39,283 nt of DNA from Polyangiaceae bacterium (lineage in GTDB: Bacteria; Myxococcota_A; Polyangia; Polyangiales; Polyangiaceae). This document shows, one piece after another, positions 7,253 through 16,636 of the stretch. Positions within the stretch are counted from its first letter, which is position 1. Each line of letters opens with the position of its first letter. The notes under the pieces are model-generated. The model was not told the origin of the DNA. It was given only the letters and a program-made list of their open reading frames with translations, and ran no database searches. The position numbers and the translations under genes are program-made. The stretch lies in assembly GCA_025937835.1 (NCBI GenBank), contig JAICQO010000062.1:1-39283 (forward strand), written 5' to 3'.

Positions 7253-10200
7253 ATGGGCTCGGGCCCGGTTCGGCTGTTCCTCGTGCTGTGGGCCCTTTTG
7301 CTGGCGGTGTGCCCGACCGCGGCGCGCGCCCAGGCCTTGCCCGAAGTCCCCGGCCTGATGGACGCGCCGTCGGTGGAGGCGCTCTACGGTAAGAATATCG
7401 AGCGCATCGAGGTCGTCTTCGATCCCCCGCGCTGGAAGACCCGCGTCGCGATTGCGCGGGTTCGCGCGGGGCAGATCTTCACGCCCGAAGCCGCCCGCCT
7501 GGCTCTCGACGAGCTCGCCGAGACCGGGCGCTATGCCGAGCTCGCCGCCGAGGCCGAGCCGCTGCGCGAGGGCGTCCTGCTCCGGCTCAAGGTCAGCGCG
7601 CGCCGCGTGATCTCGGCCGTGCGCGTAACGGGGCTGCCCGCCGACACCGAAGATTTGCTGCGCGCCACGGGCGTCCGCGTCGGCACCGAGATCGGCGCCC
7701 GCGACGTGCCGCGGATCGCGACTCGCCTCGAAGAGGAGCTCGGGCGCCGCGGCTACCCGAACGCCAACGTGCTGGTGCGCACCTTCGACGCGGACGACCC
7801 GCTGGCGATCGTCGTCTCGCTGGAGGTCGTGCCGGGCGTGCCTGCGCTGCTCTCCGAGCTCCGCTTCAAGGTCTGGCCCGATCCGAGTCAGCCGTCGCTT
7901 CCGTCGCTGCTCGCCGGCTACGACGTGGGTCTCGGGCAGCGCGCCGACTCCGAGGCAATCGACGCGGCGAATCAGGAGCTCGAGGCCGCGCTGCGCGTGG
8001 CCGGTTTCCACGACGCGCACGTCGAGCACGCGAGCACTCGCGTACCGAGCGGCGTGCGGCTCGAGGTCGAGATCTACGCGGGCTCGCGCTACGACCTCGA
8101 GTTCGAAGGCAACCGCAGCTTCGACGCCTACGATCTGCGCGCTCAGCTCGAGCTCGACAAGGAGGGCGATCGCGCGCCCCAGGCGCTCGCCGATCGGATC
8201 CGGAAGTTCTACGAAGATCGCGGCTTCCTCGACGCGCGCGTGCAGCCGATCCTGCGCGGAGAAGAGAACGCCCCGGTGCGCGCGCTGGTCCTCCGCATCT
8301 ACGAGGGAGCGCAGGTCCGCGTCGTGGCCCGCGAATATCCGTGTCTCGGAGACCAGCGGGACCCGCGCGAGATCGGCAGCGAAATCGACAGCTTTCTTTC
8401 GGAGCTTCCGGGCGGCACGCTGATCGACGCGCCCGATCCCGAGCTGGTCGATGCGCTGCACGGCCCGCATCAAGTGACGGGTCACCGGCCGCGACCGCTG
8501 GCCTTGAATCCGTGGTCCGTGTACACCGAAGAGGCCTACGAGCGCGCGGTCGAGCACCTGCACGACTTGTTTCGAGCGGAGGGCTACCTGTCGGCAGAGG
8601 TCGGCCCGGTCGTGACGGTGCGGCGCGCCTGCGATCCACGCACGGGGCCGGACCAGTGCATTCCGCGCGGGGAGCGCAAGAGCCCGCCTTTTCAGTGCCG
8701 CTTCGACTCCGTGGGCGTGCCGGCGGAGGAGCCGGAGCTGCCGCCGCAGCAAGACTGCCGCGCCGATCCGAGCCGCGGTCTGCGCTGCGAGCCCGAGCTG
8801 CTCGTCAGCTTGCCGATCAAGCTCGGGCCGCGCGCGTTCATCCAGCACGTCGCGATCGACGGCGCGCGGGCGATCGACTCGCGGGCGCTGTTCGAGGCGG
8901 CCGAGCTCGAGATCGGCGCGCCGGTTTCGCAGGTCGAGATCGATCGTGCACGCCGGCGCCTGCTCGATGCTTACGCCGAAGAGGGCTTCGTGTTCGCGGA
9001 GGTCGACAGCGAGCTCGAGCTCTCGCCCGATCACCGGCAAGCGACGGTGCGCTTCCGGATCAGCGAACGGCGGCAGGTGCGCGTGTCCCGGATCGTGGTG
9101 CGCGGCGCGCGCATGACCAGCGAGAGCCTGATCCGCAGCCGCATCACCTTCGGCCCCGGCAGCGTCTACCGTCGTAGCCAGGTGCGCCGCACGGAAGAGC
9201 ACCTCGCGACGCTCGGCGTGTTCGCCAGCGTGAGCGTGAACCTGGAGGACCCCTACGTCCCCGCCAGCGAGAAGGTGGTGGTGGTCGCGGTTCAGGAGCT
9301 CGCTCCGCAGCACCTCGACATCCAGCCCGGCTTCAGCACCGGCGAGGGCTTTCGCATCACCTTCGAGTACGGTCACCGAAACCTGGGGGGCCAGGCGATC
9401 CGGCTCACTTTACGCAGTCAGCTCGGCCTGTTGCCGCTGGCGCTGATCCTCGAAGACGACGTGCGCAAGAAGTACGGGGATCTCGGGATCGGGGAGCGGC
9501 TCGAGCGCCGCAACACCGCGACCGTCGAGCTGCCCGATATCGGCCTCGGCCCCGAGTTCCGCTTCAGCCTCGAGGGCGTGGACGTGCGCGACAACGCGCG
9601 CGACTTCGGCCTGACGAAAGACGCGGGCATCGCCACCTTTTCCTTCCTGCCGGAGCGGCGGATCTCGCTGCAGCTCGCCGGCTCGCTCGAGCGCAACAAC
9701 GCCCTGATTTTCGGCGACGAGCAGAAGGGCGCGCTCGACGCCTACCTCGCGATGAACCCGGAGCAGCGCAATGCATTCCGCGTTCCCGAGGGCACGACGT
9801 TCGTGATCGCCGAGCGCATCGGCGCCACCTGGGACCGGCGAGACAACCCGCTCGGGGCAACCAGCGGCACCGTGGTCTCGGCGAGCGTCGAGCACGTGAG
9901 CGCGCGCCCGATCGAAGACGAGCCCACGGAGCCAGCCGGCGAGAGCGTGTTCGATGCCACCAACAGCCGCTTCTTGCGCCTGCAAAATCGCCTGGCGGGC
10001 TACGTGCGCCTCTCGCAGAAGGGCCTGTCGCTGGCGATGAGCTTCCGCTGGGGGCTAAACCAGCAGCTCGCGTCCGGTTCCCGGACTTATCCCGACCGCC
10101 TGTTCTTCCTCGGCGGGGTGGATAGCCTACGCGGCTTCCTCCAGGACTCGCTGGTGCCCGAAGATCTCGCAGAGAAGCTGCTGGATCCAGAGTCGGGCCT

Positions 10201-10522
10201 CGGCATCGACCAGGTCGTGATTCGCGGCGGCGACGTGTTCGTCAACCCCAGGGTTGAGCTGCGCATCCCGCTGACCGAGAGCGTCCAGACCGCGCTTTTC
10301 CTCGACTCCGGCAACCTGTGGGCGGATCCCGACTCGATCGACGTCTCGAAGCTCCGCTACGCGATCGGTAGCGGTGTCCGGATCGGGACGCCGATCGGGC
10401 CGCTCGTCTTCGACTACGGGTTCAACGTCCAGCGCGTGCTCGACAAGTTCGACTCGTCGCGGCAAAGGCAGCGCTACTGGGAGTCGATCGGCGCCTTCCA
10501 CTTCAGCATCGGCCTATTCTGA
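7253..10522 (+). CDS. bamA: BamA/Omp85-family outer-membrane assembly protein, very large
   Basis: A 1089-residue protein with a signal peptide (cleavage expected after ARAQA, about residue 27), a long series of POTRA domains and a C-terminal 16-strand-type barrel (about residues 685-1089). I count about seven POTRA units by their beta-alpha-alpha-beta pattern, with GRRGYPNAN, EDRGFLDARV, RAEGYLSAEV and YAEEGFVFAEV as repeated helix-strand cores; E. coli BamA has five. The barrel holds SLRGF near residue 957 (VRGF-like lock motif) and ends in the beta-signal FHFSIGLF. Between the fifth and sixth POTRA lies a Cys-containing insert (about residues 459-512). It inserts beta-barrel proteins into the outer membrane; TamA-like function is less likely as no TamB gene is adjacent. 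Confidence 0.9.
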   Translation: MGSGPVRLFLVLWALLLAVCPTAARAQALPEVPGLMDAPSVEALYGKNIERIEVVFDPPRWKTRVAIARVRAGQIFTPEAARLALDELAETGRYAELAAEAEPLREGVLLRLKVSARRVISAVRVTGLPADTEDLLRATGVRVGTEIGARDVPRIATRLEEELGRRGYPNANVLVRTFDADDPLAIVVSLEVVPGVPALLSELRFKVWPDPSQPSLPSLLAGYDVGLGQRADSEAIDAANQELEAALRVAGFHDAHVEHASTRVPSGVRLEVEIYAGSRYDLEFEGNRSFDAYDLRAQLELDKEGDRAPQALADRIRKFYEDRGFLDARVQPILRGEENAPVRALVLRIYEGAQVRVVAREYPCLGDQRDPREIGSEIDSFLSELPGGTLIDAPDPELVDALHGPHQVTGHRPRPLALNPWSVYTEEAYERAVEHLHDLFRAEGYLSAEVGPVVTVRRACDPRTGPDQCIPRGERKSPPFQCRFDSVGVPAEEPELPPQQDCRADPSRGLRCEPELLVSLPIKLGPRAFIQHVAIDGARAIDSRALFEAAELEIGAPVSQVEIDRARRRLLDAYAEEGFVFAEVDSELELSPDHRQATVRFRISERRQVRVSRIVVRGARMTSESLIRSRITFGPGSVYRRSQVRRTEEHLATLGVFASVSVNLEDPYVPASEKVVVVAVQELAPQHLDIQPGFSTGEGFRITFEYGHRNLGGQAIRLTLRSQLGLLPLALILEDDVRKKYGDLGIGERLERRNTATVELPDIGLGPEFRFSLEGVDVRDNARDFGLTKDAGIATFSFLPERRISLQLAGSLERNNALIFGDEQKGALDAYLAMNPEQRNAFRVPEGTTFVIAERIGATWDRRDNPLGATSGTVVSASVEHVSARPIEDEPTEPAGESVFDATNSRFLRLQNRLAGYVRLSQKGLSLAMSFRWGLNQQLASGSRTYPDRLFFLGGVDSLRGFLQDSLVPEDLAEKLLDPESGLGIDQVVIRGGDVFVNPRVELRIPLTESVQTALFLDSGNLWADPDSIDVSKLRYAIGSGVRIGTPIGPLVFDYGFNVQRVLDKFDSSRQRQRYWESIGAFHFSIGLF

Positions 10523-10850
10523 GACGACGTCGAAGCGGAGATCGCGCGCTGCGTCGCGCGTACGACCCGGCCCCGTGCACGATCGTACAAGACCACCCGC
10601 AGCGTCTCGGTTAGACCGAGCGCTTCTGATCGAACCGCGCGCGTGCGGCCTTCGTATCGGGCAAACACCGACACCGTGCGCTTCCGAATCAGCCGCCCTG
10701 GAGCGCCTGTAAGTGCCCTTTCCTTCCGTGAGTGCAGCTCAGCGTCGTCTCCAGCTTCGGCCTATTGGCCGGTCCCCTGCGGTCGCCGCACGGATGGATG
10801 GCGCGAGCCGCTCGACGACAGCGGCAAACGCTCTAGATTCACGCCCGGTC
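10523..10850 (+). other. Intergenic region between bamA and the ABC exporter operon
   Basis: This stretch of 328 bases holds no gene I can support. It contains a hairpin after bamA: arms CTCGGT (10606-10611) and ACCGAG (10615-10620) around the loop TAG, extended by GCG and CGC with one bulged base; this may end bamA transcription although no T-run follows. The promoter of the ABC pair should lie in the right half, but I see no convincing -35/-10 pair. A short minus-strand open frame (10474-10674, GTG start) overlaps the end of bamA and resembles nothing I know. Confidence 0.5.
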
Positions 10851-12659
10851 ATGCAGTCCCCCTCTTCGCATGTCCCGGCGAGCGTACCGACCGGACTGTG
10901 GAGCCAGTTTCTTCGCAACGGTCCGCGCTACGGAGCCGGGCTGGTACTGCTCGCCGCCTATCAGTTCGCTCAGTACCTGTTCGACACGCGCTTGCGTGAG
11001 GCCATCAACGCGGCGCTCGCGCACGAGCACGAGCGGGCGACCTGGCTCGGGCTCGGTCTCGTCGGTCTCGCGTGCGGCGGCCTCCTGGTTCGCGTGCTGT
11101 CGCGCATTTCGATCTTCAACGCCGGCCGCGCCGCCGAGTACGAGCTCCGCCGCGCGCTCCACGATCGCCTGCTGCTGCTCGGCCCCTCGTTCTACCGGCG
11201 CATGCGCACGGGCGAGATCATGAGCCGCGTAACCAACGACCTCACTCAGGTGCGGCTATTGCTGGGCTTCGGCGTGCTGAACGTGATCAACACCGTGTTC
11301 GCGCTGGTGAGCGCGCTCGCGGTTGCGCTGCCGATTTCGCACAAGCTGACGCTCGCCGCGCTCGCGCCGCTGCCGCTCTTGTTGCTGGTCACACGCAGCT
11401 TCTCGCACCAGTTCTACACGCGCACTCGAGAGAACCAGGACGCGCTCGGCCGCATGAGCTCGCGCGTGCAGTCCAGCGTCGCCGGCGTGCGCGTGGTGCG
11501 AAGCTTCGGTCTGGAAGAGAGCGAGCTTGCGGCGTTCGACGCCGAGAACCAGGGCTACCTGGACAAGAGCTTGAGGCTCGCCTACATCCGCGGCGCATTC
11601 GGCTTGGTCTTGCAGGCCACGATCGCGATCGGTGTGCTGGTGGTGTTCTGGTACGGCGGCACGCTGGTGCTCTCGAAGGAGCTCGACGCGGGCGGCTTCC
11701 TGGCGTTTTACCGCGCGCTCGGCCGGCTCACCTGGCCGCTGATCTCGCTGGGCTTCGTGGTGAGCCTGGTGCAGCGCGGCCGCGCCTCGCACGCGCGCCT
11801 GCAGGAGGTGTTCGAAGCCGAGCCCGACGTGGTGGACGGCAAGCTCGACATGGCCCGCACCGAGGGGCGCTTGTCGGTGCGCTCGCTGTCGTTCGGGTAC
11901 GGTGAGCACCCGGTGCTCGACGGCGTCAGCTTCGAGCTCGAGCCCGGTGAGTCGCTCGCGATCGTGGGCCGGACGGGCAGCGGCAAGTCGACGCTCGCGC
12001 TGCTGCTCGCGCGGCTCCAGCCGACCCCGCATGGCAGCGTGTTCCTCGACGGCAACGACGTCTGCGATCTGCCGGTCGGGCTCGTGCGCCAGACCATCGG
12101 CTACGCGCAGCAGAGCGCGTTCTTGTTCTCGACCACGGCGGGCCGCAACATCGGCTTCCCGCTCGACGATCCGGACGGCAACCTCGAGAACGAGCGGATC
12201 CGCAAGGCGGCCGGGGACGCGCAGGTGCTGGACGAGATTTTGGCCCTGCCGGACGGCTTCGACACCGTGGTCGGCGAGCGCGGCGTACAGCTCTCGGGCG
12301 GGCAGAAGCAGCGCATCGCGCTGGCCGCGGCGTTCGTGTCGCAGCCCCGGATCCTCGTGCTCGACGACCCGCTGAGCGCGGTCGATGCGCGGACCGAACG
12401 CGGCATCCTGCAGGCGATCGAACGACAGAGCGCTCACCGCTCGGTGGTGCTGATCACGCACCGCGTCCAGGCGGCGGCGCTCTGTGACAAGATCCTGGTG
12501 CTCGATCACGGGCGCGTGGTGGAGCAGGGCACGCACGAAGCGCTCATCGAAAAAGACGGCTTGTACGCGACCTTCGTCGAAGAGCAGCGGATCGAGCGAG
12601 AGCTCGAGCAGCTCGGCGCCGCCGATACAGAGGGCGGACCGGAGGCGGCCGTGCCATGA
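10851..12659 (+). CDS. ABC exporter half-transporter (MdlA-like), degenerate-site subunit
   Basis: A 602-residue fused permease and ATPase. The six-helix membrane domain (about residues 1-330) includes the conserved TGEIMSRVTNDLTQVR coupling segment; the nucleotide-binding domain has Walker A GRTGSGKST (about 373-381), Q-loop GYAQQSAFLF, signature LSGGQKQ (about 480), Walker B ILVLDDP and H-loop LITHR. The residue after Walker B is Asp where the catalytic Glu normally sits, a mark of the degenerate site in heterodimeric exporters such as BmrC and TM287. The ATG at 10851 begins MQSPSSHVPASVP; an open extension to 10713 lacks homology. The stop overlaps the start of the partner gene by 4 bases. 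The substrate is unknown; drug or lipid export is typical of the family. Confidence 0.92.
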   Translation: MQSPSSHVPASVPTGLWSQFLRNGPRYGAGLVLLAAYQFAQYLFDTRLREAINAALAHEHERATWLGLGLVGLACGGLLVRVLSRISIFNAGRAAEYELRRALHDRLLLLGPSFYRRMRTGEIMSRVTNDLTQVRLLLGFGVLNVINTVFALVSALAVALPISHKLTLAALAPLPLLLLVTRSFSHQFYTRTRENQDALGRMSSRVQSSVAGVRVVRSFGLEESELAAFDAENQGYLDKSLRLAYIRGAFGLVLQATIAIGVLVVFWYGGTLVLSKELDAGGFLAFYRALGRLTWPLISLGFVVSLVQRGRASHARLQEVFEAEPDVVDGKLDMARTEGRLSVRSLSFGYGEHPVLDGVSFELEPGESLAIVGRTGSGKSTLALLLARLQPTPHGSVFLDGNDVCDLPVGLVRQTIGYAQQSAFLFSTTAGRNIGFPLDDPDGNLENERIRKAAGDAQVLDEILALPDGFDTVVGERGVQLSGGQKQRIALAAAFVSQPRILVLDDPLSAVDARTERGILQAIERQSAHRSVVLITHRVQAAALCDKILVLDHGRVVEQGTHEALIEKDGLYATFVEEQRIERELEQLGAADTEGGPEAAVP

Positions 12660-14533
12660 GCCAACCAACCGCGCCCGCGTCGTCGGAACGCGAGAGCGAC
12701 AGTGCTCGCCGGCGCACCGAAAAGATCCTCGAGGCGTTCCACGAAGAGGAGCGCTTCGGCCGCTCGTACGATCTTTCGCTGCTCAAGCGGCTGTGGCCGT
12801 TCTTTCGCCCCTACCGGCTGCTGCTCGTCGGCGCGACAGGCGTGATCATGCTGACCGCCACCGGCGCGCTCGTGCGTCCGCTCGTGATGCGCCACGTGAT
12901 CGACGACGGCGTGATGACCGGCCACCTCGAGACCTTGATGCGGGGCGGCTTCGTGCTCGCCGGTATCATCTTGGTCGAGCAGATCCTCGGCTTCATCCAG
13001 CTGTATTCGACGCAGGTCGTCGGCGCGCGCGCGATGGCCGACGTGCGCCGCCATACCTTCCGCTTCTTGCACGGCCTCTGGCTCGGCTTCTTCGATCATC
13101 AGCTGGTGGGCAGGCTGGTGTCCCGCGTCACGAACGACGTCGACGCGATGCTCGATCTGTTCGCCTCAGGCGCGTTCCTGGCCTTCGGCGACTTGCTCAA
13201 GCTGGTCGGGATCGTGGCGCTGATGCTCGCGCTCGACTGGAAGCTGTCGCTGATCGGCTTCGCGGCCATGCCGCCGGTGTTGTTCTTCGTCGTGTTCTTG
13301 CGGCGGCGCATGCGCGAAACGTTCCGCGACATCCGCGCCAAGACGTCACGCATGAACGCGACCATGAACGAGCAGGTCACGGGCATGACCGTGATCCAGG
13401 CCTACGGTCGGCAGGGCGCCGCGAGCCGCGACTTCGACTCTGCCAACGTCGGCTACCGACAGGCCAACCTGCGAGCAATCCTGTGGGATGCGATGCAAGA
13501 CGCGGCGATCGATACGGTCGCCGCGATCTGCCTCGCCTCGATCGTGGTCTCGCTCGGCTACCGGCCGGTGAGCTTCGGCACGGTCGTGGCGTTCACGGCG
13601 TACCTCACCCAGTTCTTCGAGCCGATCAGCACGCTCGCCCAGCGCTATACCCTGCTGCAGAGCGCGCTCACCGGGGCCGAGCGCGTGTTCCGGCTGCTCG
13701 ACACGGACGCTCCCGACGCGCCGCCCGTGAAGGACCCGAAGCCTGCGGGCGATACGACGCTGGCGGTCGCCTTCGACGACGTGAGCTTCTCTTACAAGCC
13801 GAACATCCCGGTGCTGTCCCACGTGAGCTTCCGCGCCCGGCGCGGGGAAAAGATCGCGCTCGTGGGCCCCACTGGCTCCGGCAAGACCACCATCACGGGG
13901 CTCTTGCTGCGGCTCTACGAGGCCGACTCGGGCGCGATCCGCGTCGACGGTGACGACATTCGCGGTCTGTCTCGCGAGCAGCTCCGCCGCCGCTTCGCGG
14001 TCGTGCCGCAAGACGTGATCCTGTTTCCGGGAACGATCGCCACCAACGTCGCCGCGGGCGAGACGCCCGACCGCGCGCGGGTAGAGAGCGTGCTGCGCCG
14101 GATCGGCGCCGAGAAGCTCGCGCAGCGAGCGGGCGGGATCGACGCGCGCGTCGACGAGCACGGCCAGAACTTCTCGGGCGGCGAGCGCCAGCTGATCGCG
14201 TTTGCGCGCGCTCTCTACCGGGACGCGCCGATCCTGATCCTGGACGAGGCCACGGCCAGCATCGATAGCGACACCGAGAGCCGGCTCCAGCATGCCTTGT
14301 CGGAGCTACTCCGCGGCCGCACCGCGCTGATCATCGCTCATCGCCTGAGCACGGTCAGGGCAGCCGATCGCATCCTGGTCGTGCAGCGCGGCAAGATCGT
14401 CGAAGAAGGCAGCCACGAAGAGCTGCTGGAGAAGGGCGGCCTGTACACGAGGCTGCACGACCTGCAGTTCGCCCGGCACTCGGTGCCGACAGAAGCTGAC
14501 CAAACGCCTGGCCCCGAGAGCGTGCGCGCCTAG
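12656..14533 (+). CDS. ABC exporter half-transporter (MdlB-like), catalytic-site subunit
   Basis: A 625-residue membrane domain plus ATPase, partner of the preceding gene; its ATG overlaps that gene's TGA as ATGA, implying coupled translation and a 1:1 complex. The membrane domain has GRLVSRVTNDVDAM and six helices; the ATPase has Walker A GPTGSGKTT (about residue 403), signature FSGGERQ (about 505), Walker B LILDEATAS with canonical Glu, and H-loop IIAHRLS. Thus one of the two ATP sites of the dimer should be fully catalytic. The N-terminal 40 residues are polar and cytoplasmic. It converges tail to tail with the next gene, the two stop codons sharing the bases CTAG. Confidence 0.93.
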   Translation: MSQPTAPASSERESDSARRRTEKILEAFHEEERFGRSYDLSLLKRLWPFFRPYRLLLVGATGVIMLTATGALVRPLVMRHVIDDGVMTGHLETLMRGGFVLAGIILVEQILGFIQLYSTQVVGARAMADVRRHTFRFLHGLWLGFFDHQLVGRLVSRVTNDVDAMLDLFASGAFLAFGDLLKLVGIVALMLALDWKLSLIGFAAMPPVLFFVVFLRRRMRETFRDIRAKTSRMNATMNEQVTGMTVIQAYGRQGAASRDFDSANVGYRQANLRAILWDAMQDAAIDTVAAICLASIVVSLGYRPVSFGTVVAFTAYLTQFFEPISTLAQRYTLLQSALTGAERVFRLLDTDAPDAPPVKDPKPAGDTTLAVAFDDVSFSYKPNIPVLSHVSFRARRGEKIALVGPTGSGKTTITGLLLRLYEADSGAIRVDGDDIRGLSREQLRRRFAVVPQDVILFPGTIATNVAAGETPDRARVESVLRRIGAEKLAQRAGGIDARVDEHGQNFSGGERQLIAFARALYRDAPILILDEATASIDSDTESRLQHALSELLRGRTALIIAHRLSTVRAADRILVVQRGKIVEEGSHEELLEKGGLYTRLHDLQFARHSVPTEADQTPGPESVRA

Positions 14534-15057
14534 TCGCTCGCTCCGGCCGCGCCGGAGTCGGGCGGAGGCTCGCCGGTTGCGGGAGCTGTCGCGACCACGC
14601 GCAGGTAGTAGGTCTCGCAGGTATCGTTTCTGACTCGGACGGTTTCTTCGTCCACGTACTCCATGATCACGATGTTTCCCGCGACCTGGGCGATGTTGCC
14701 GTTGCCGTTCGAGCCCAGGGGATACTCGTTGAAGCCGACGTAGGACGATACGGTCACGTGGCGGGTCCCGAGGCCGTGGCGGATGTCATAGGTGCGCTTC
14801 GGTGGAAAATGCAGGTACCGGCCGTCCCACGAATCGGATTCGTAATAGGTGAGCGCGTCGTTTCGGTAGCCGCCCTCGTAGAGCACGGGCGGGTCGTCGT
14901 ACGAATCGCCGTCGTCGCACGAGGTGCTGCAGCCGCCGTTGGTGCTCGGCAAGAACGCGAGCACGCCGCACACCGCGACCCGCGCGAGAAAGGCCCGGTA
15001 CGGCCGCTCTGCCAGGGCAGAAACGCGGCGATTCGGTGCGGGTTTCGGGTCCGGCAT
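14530..15057 (-). CDS. Exported protein, possibly a lipoprotein, function unknown
   Basis: A 175-residue protein with a basic N-region and a hydrophobic stretch (LARVAVCGVLAFLPST) followed by NGGCSTSCDDGDS, so it is exported; Cys after NGG could be a lipid site, but this is not a standard lipobox. The mature part has an Asp-rich start, many Tyr (YEGGYRNDALTYYESDSWDGRYLHF), a beta-rich core, and ends in DTCETYYLRVVATAPATGEPPPD. The ATG at 15057 is favoured for giving a normal signal peptide; an open extension to 15180 overlaps the divergent cobA-hemD start. I do not recognise the family. Its promoter would be shared with that divergent gene. Confidence 0.65.
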   Translation of the reverse strand: MPDPKPAPNRRVSALAERPYRAFLARVAVCGVLAFLPSTNGGCSTSCDDGDSYDDPPVLYEGGYRNDALTYYESDSWDGRYLHFPPKRTYDIRHGLGTRHVTVSSYVGFNEYPLGSNGNGNIAQVAGNIVIMEYVDEETVRVRNDTCETYYLRVVATAPATGEPPPDSGAAGASD

Positions 15058-15121
15058 GGTCGCGAGCGAACCACCCCTCGCGGCGGATGGCAAGGCCGCG
15101 TCGCTGCGGCTAAGACACGCC

Positions 15122-16636
15122 ATGGCCCTCGGCAAAGTGTGGCTGGTCGGCGCAGGCCCCGGCGACCCGGCACTGATCACGGTTCGCGGGCGCGAGGTGC
15201 TGGCGGCGGCCGAGGTCGTGCTGGTGGATGCGCTCGCGCACCCGGCGCTGCTCGACTATTGCCGGAACGCGGAGGTGCGCTTCGTCGGCAAGCGCTACGG
15301 AGAGGACAGCGCTTCGCAGGACGAGATCAACCGACAGCTGATCGAGCTTTCGTCTCAGGGCAGGCTGGTGGTCCGGCTGAAAGGCGGCGATCCGTTGCTG
15401 TTCGCGCGCGGCGCGGAAGAAGCGCTCGCGCTGGAAGCCGCGGGCATTCCCTTCGAGATCGTCCCCGGCGTTTCCTCGCCCGTAGCCGCCAGCGCCTACG
15501 CCGGCATTCCGCTCACGCATCGCGATCTATCGGGGAGCGTCACCTTCATCACCGGTAGCGACCGCGCGGGCAAGGAGTGGTCCGACGAGGCCTGGAAGAA
15601 GCTCGCGACCGCGACCGACACGATGTGCATCCTGATGGGGATGCGGCGCATCGAGCAGATCACGCGCGCAATCCTCGAAGGGGGACGCTCTCCGGAGACA
15701 CCCGTGGCCGTGATTCAATGGGGAGCGCGGCCCGCGCAGCGCGTGGTCACGGCGCCGCTCTCGCGCATCGCCGAGGTCGTCCACGCCGAGGGTCTGAAGA
15801 ACCCCGCGGTGATCGTGGTCGGCGACGTGGTCTCTCTGCGCGAGCGGCTGTCGTGGTTCGAGTCGGCGCCGCTGTTCGGCAAGCACCTGCTCTTGTTCCG
15901 TCCGGAAGAGCAAGCGCGAGAGACGGCGCGTCTCGTGCGCGAGCGCGCCGCCGAGCCCGAGCTCTTGCCGATGATCGAGATCGCGCCGCCCCCGGATCCG
16001 GCGCCGCTCGAGCGCGCGCTGTCACGCCTCTCGAGCTATGGCTGGCTGCTCTTCACGAGCGCCAACGGCGTCGCACGCTTCTTCGAGGCGCTGTTCGCCC
16101 GCGGGCTCGACGCACGCGCGCTCGGCGGCATCCAGCTCGGCGTGATCGGGCCGAAGACCGGCGCGTCGCTCGAACACTACGGGCTCCGGCCGGATCTGGT
16201 GGCCGAAGAGTTCGTCGGCGAAGGCCTGGCTCAGGCGCTGATCGCAAAGGGGCCGCCGCGCCCGGTCCTGCTCGCGCGCGCGCTCGTCGCCCGCGATGCG
16301 CTCCCCGAAGCGCTGCGAGCACACGGCTTCGACGTGGAGGTCGTCCCCGTGTACGAGACGCGCTCCCTGGCCGCGACCGCGAAATCACGCCTCGAAGCCG
16401 CGCTCCGCGAGGGCCGCGCCGATGCGGCGATCTTCACCTCGAGCTCCACCGCGCGCGAGGTCGTCGAAGCCCTCGGCCCCGAAGCCGCGGCGATCCTGTC
16501 GCGGATCACCGTGGCCAGCATCGGCCCCATCACCTCGAAGACGCTGGAAAGCGCCGGCATCCGCGTCGACGTCGCCGCCGCGCAGTACACCGTGTCCGGA
16601 GTCCTCGACGCGCTGTCCGACTATTACAGCCCTTGA
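15122..16636 (+). CDS. cobA-hemD: Fused uroporphyrinogen-III C-methyltransferase / uroporphyrinogen-III synthase
   Basis: A 504-residue fusion. Residues 1-250 are a SAM-dependent SUMT (CobA): VGAGPGDP (9-16), GGDP (88-91), PGVSS (115-119) and GIPLTHR (128-134) are the classic motifs; it makes precorrin-2 from uroporphyrinogen III. Residues about 262-504 are a HemD-type synthase, with LLFTSANGV, VIGPKTG, the AIFTSSSTAREVVEAL segment and ASIGPITSKTLESAGI; it cyclises hydroxymethylbilane with inversion of ring D. One polypeptide therefore covers the step that closes the ring and the step that commits it to sirohaem or cobalamin. Start ATG 15122 sits right before the VWLVGAGPG strand. No other tetrapyrrole gene lies nearby. 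Its last 13 bases overlap the end of the convergent gene. Confidence 0.93.
   Translation: MALGKVWLVGAGPGDPALITVRGREVLAAAEVVLVDALAHPALLDYCRNAEVRFVGKRYGEDSASQDEINRQLIELSSQGRLVVRLKGGDPLLFARGAEEALALEAAGIPFEIVPGVSSPVAASAYAGIPLTHRDLSGSVTFITGSDRAGKEWSDEAWKKLATATDTMCILMGMRRIEQITRAILEGGRSPETPVAVIQWGARPAQRVVTAPLSRIAEVVHAEGLKNPAVIVVGDVVSLRERLSWFESAPLFGKHLLLFRPEEQARETARLVRERAAEPELLPMIEIAPPPDPAPLERALSRLSSYGWLLFTSANGVARFFEALFARGLDARALGGIQLGVIGPKTGASLEHYGLRPDLVAEEFVGEGLAQALIAKGPPRPVLLARALVARDALPEALRAHGFDVEVVPVYETRSLAATAKSRLEAALREGRADAAIFTSSSTAREVVEALGPEAAAILSRITVASIGPITSKTLESAGIRVDVAAAQYTVSGVLDALSDYYSP

Noticed and set aside
7241-9376. Long minus-strand open frame opposite bamA
   Set aside because: Arg/Ala/Val/Asp-biased shadow with no domain; the BamA reading explains the conservation.
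10474-10674. Short minus-strand open frame after bamA (66 residues, GTG start)
   Set aside because: It overlaps the bamA C-terminal codons, has no ribosome-binding site and resembles no family; it could be a remnant, but I cannot support it.
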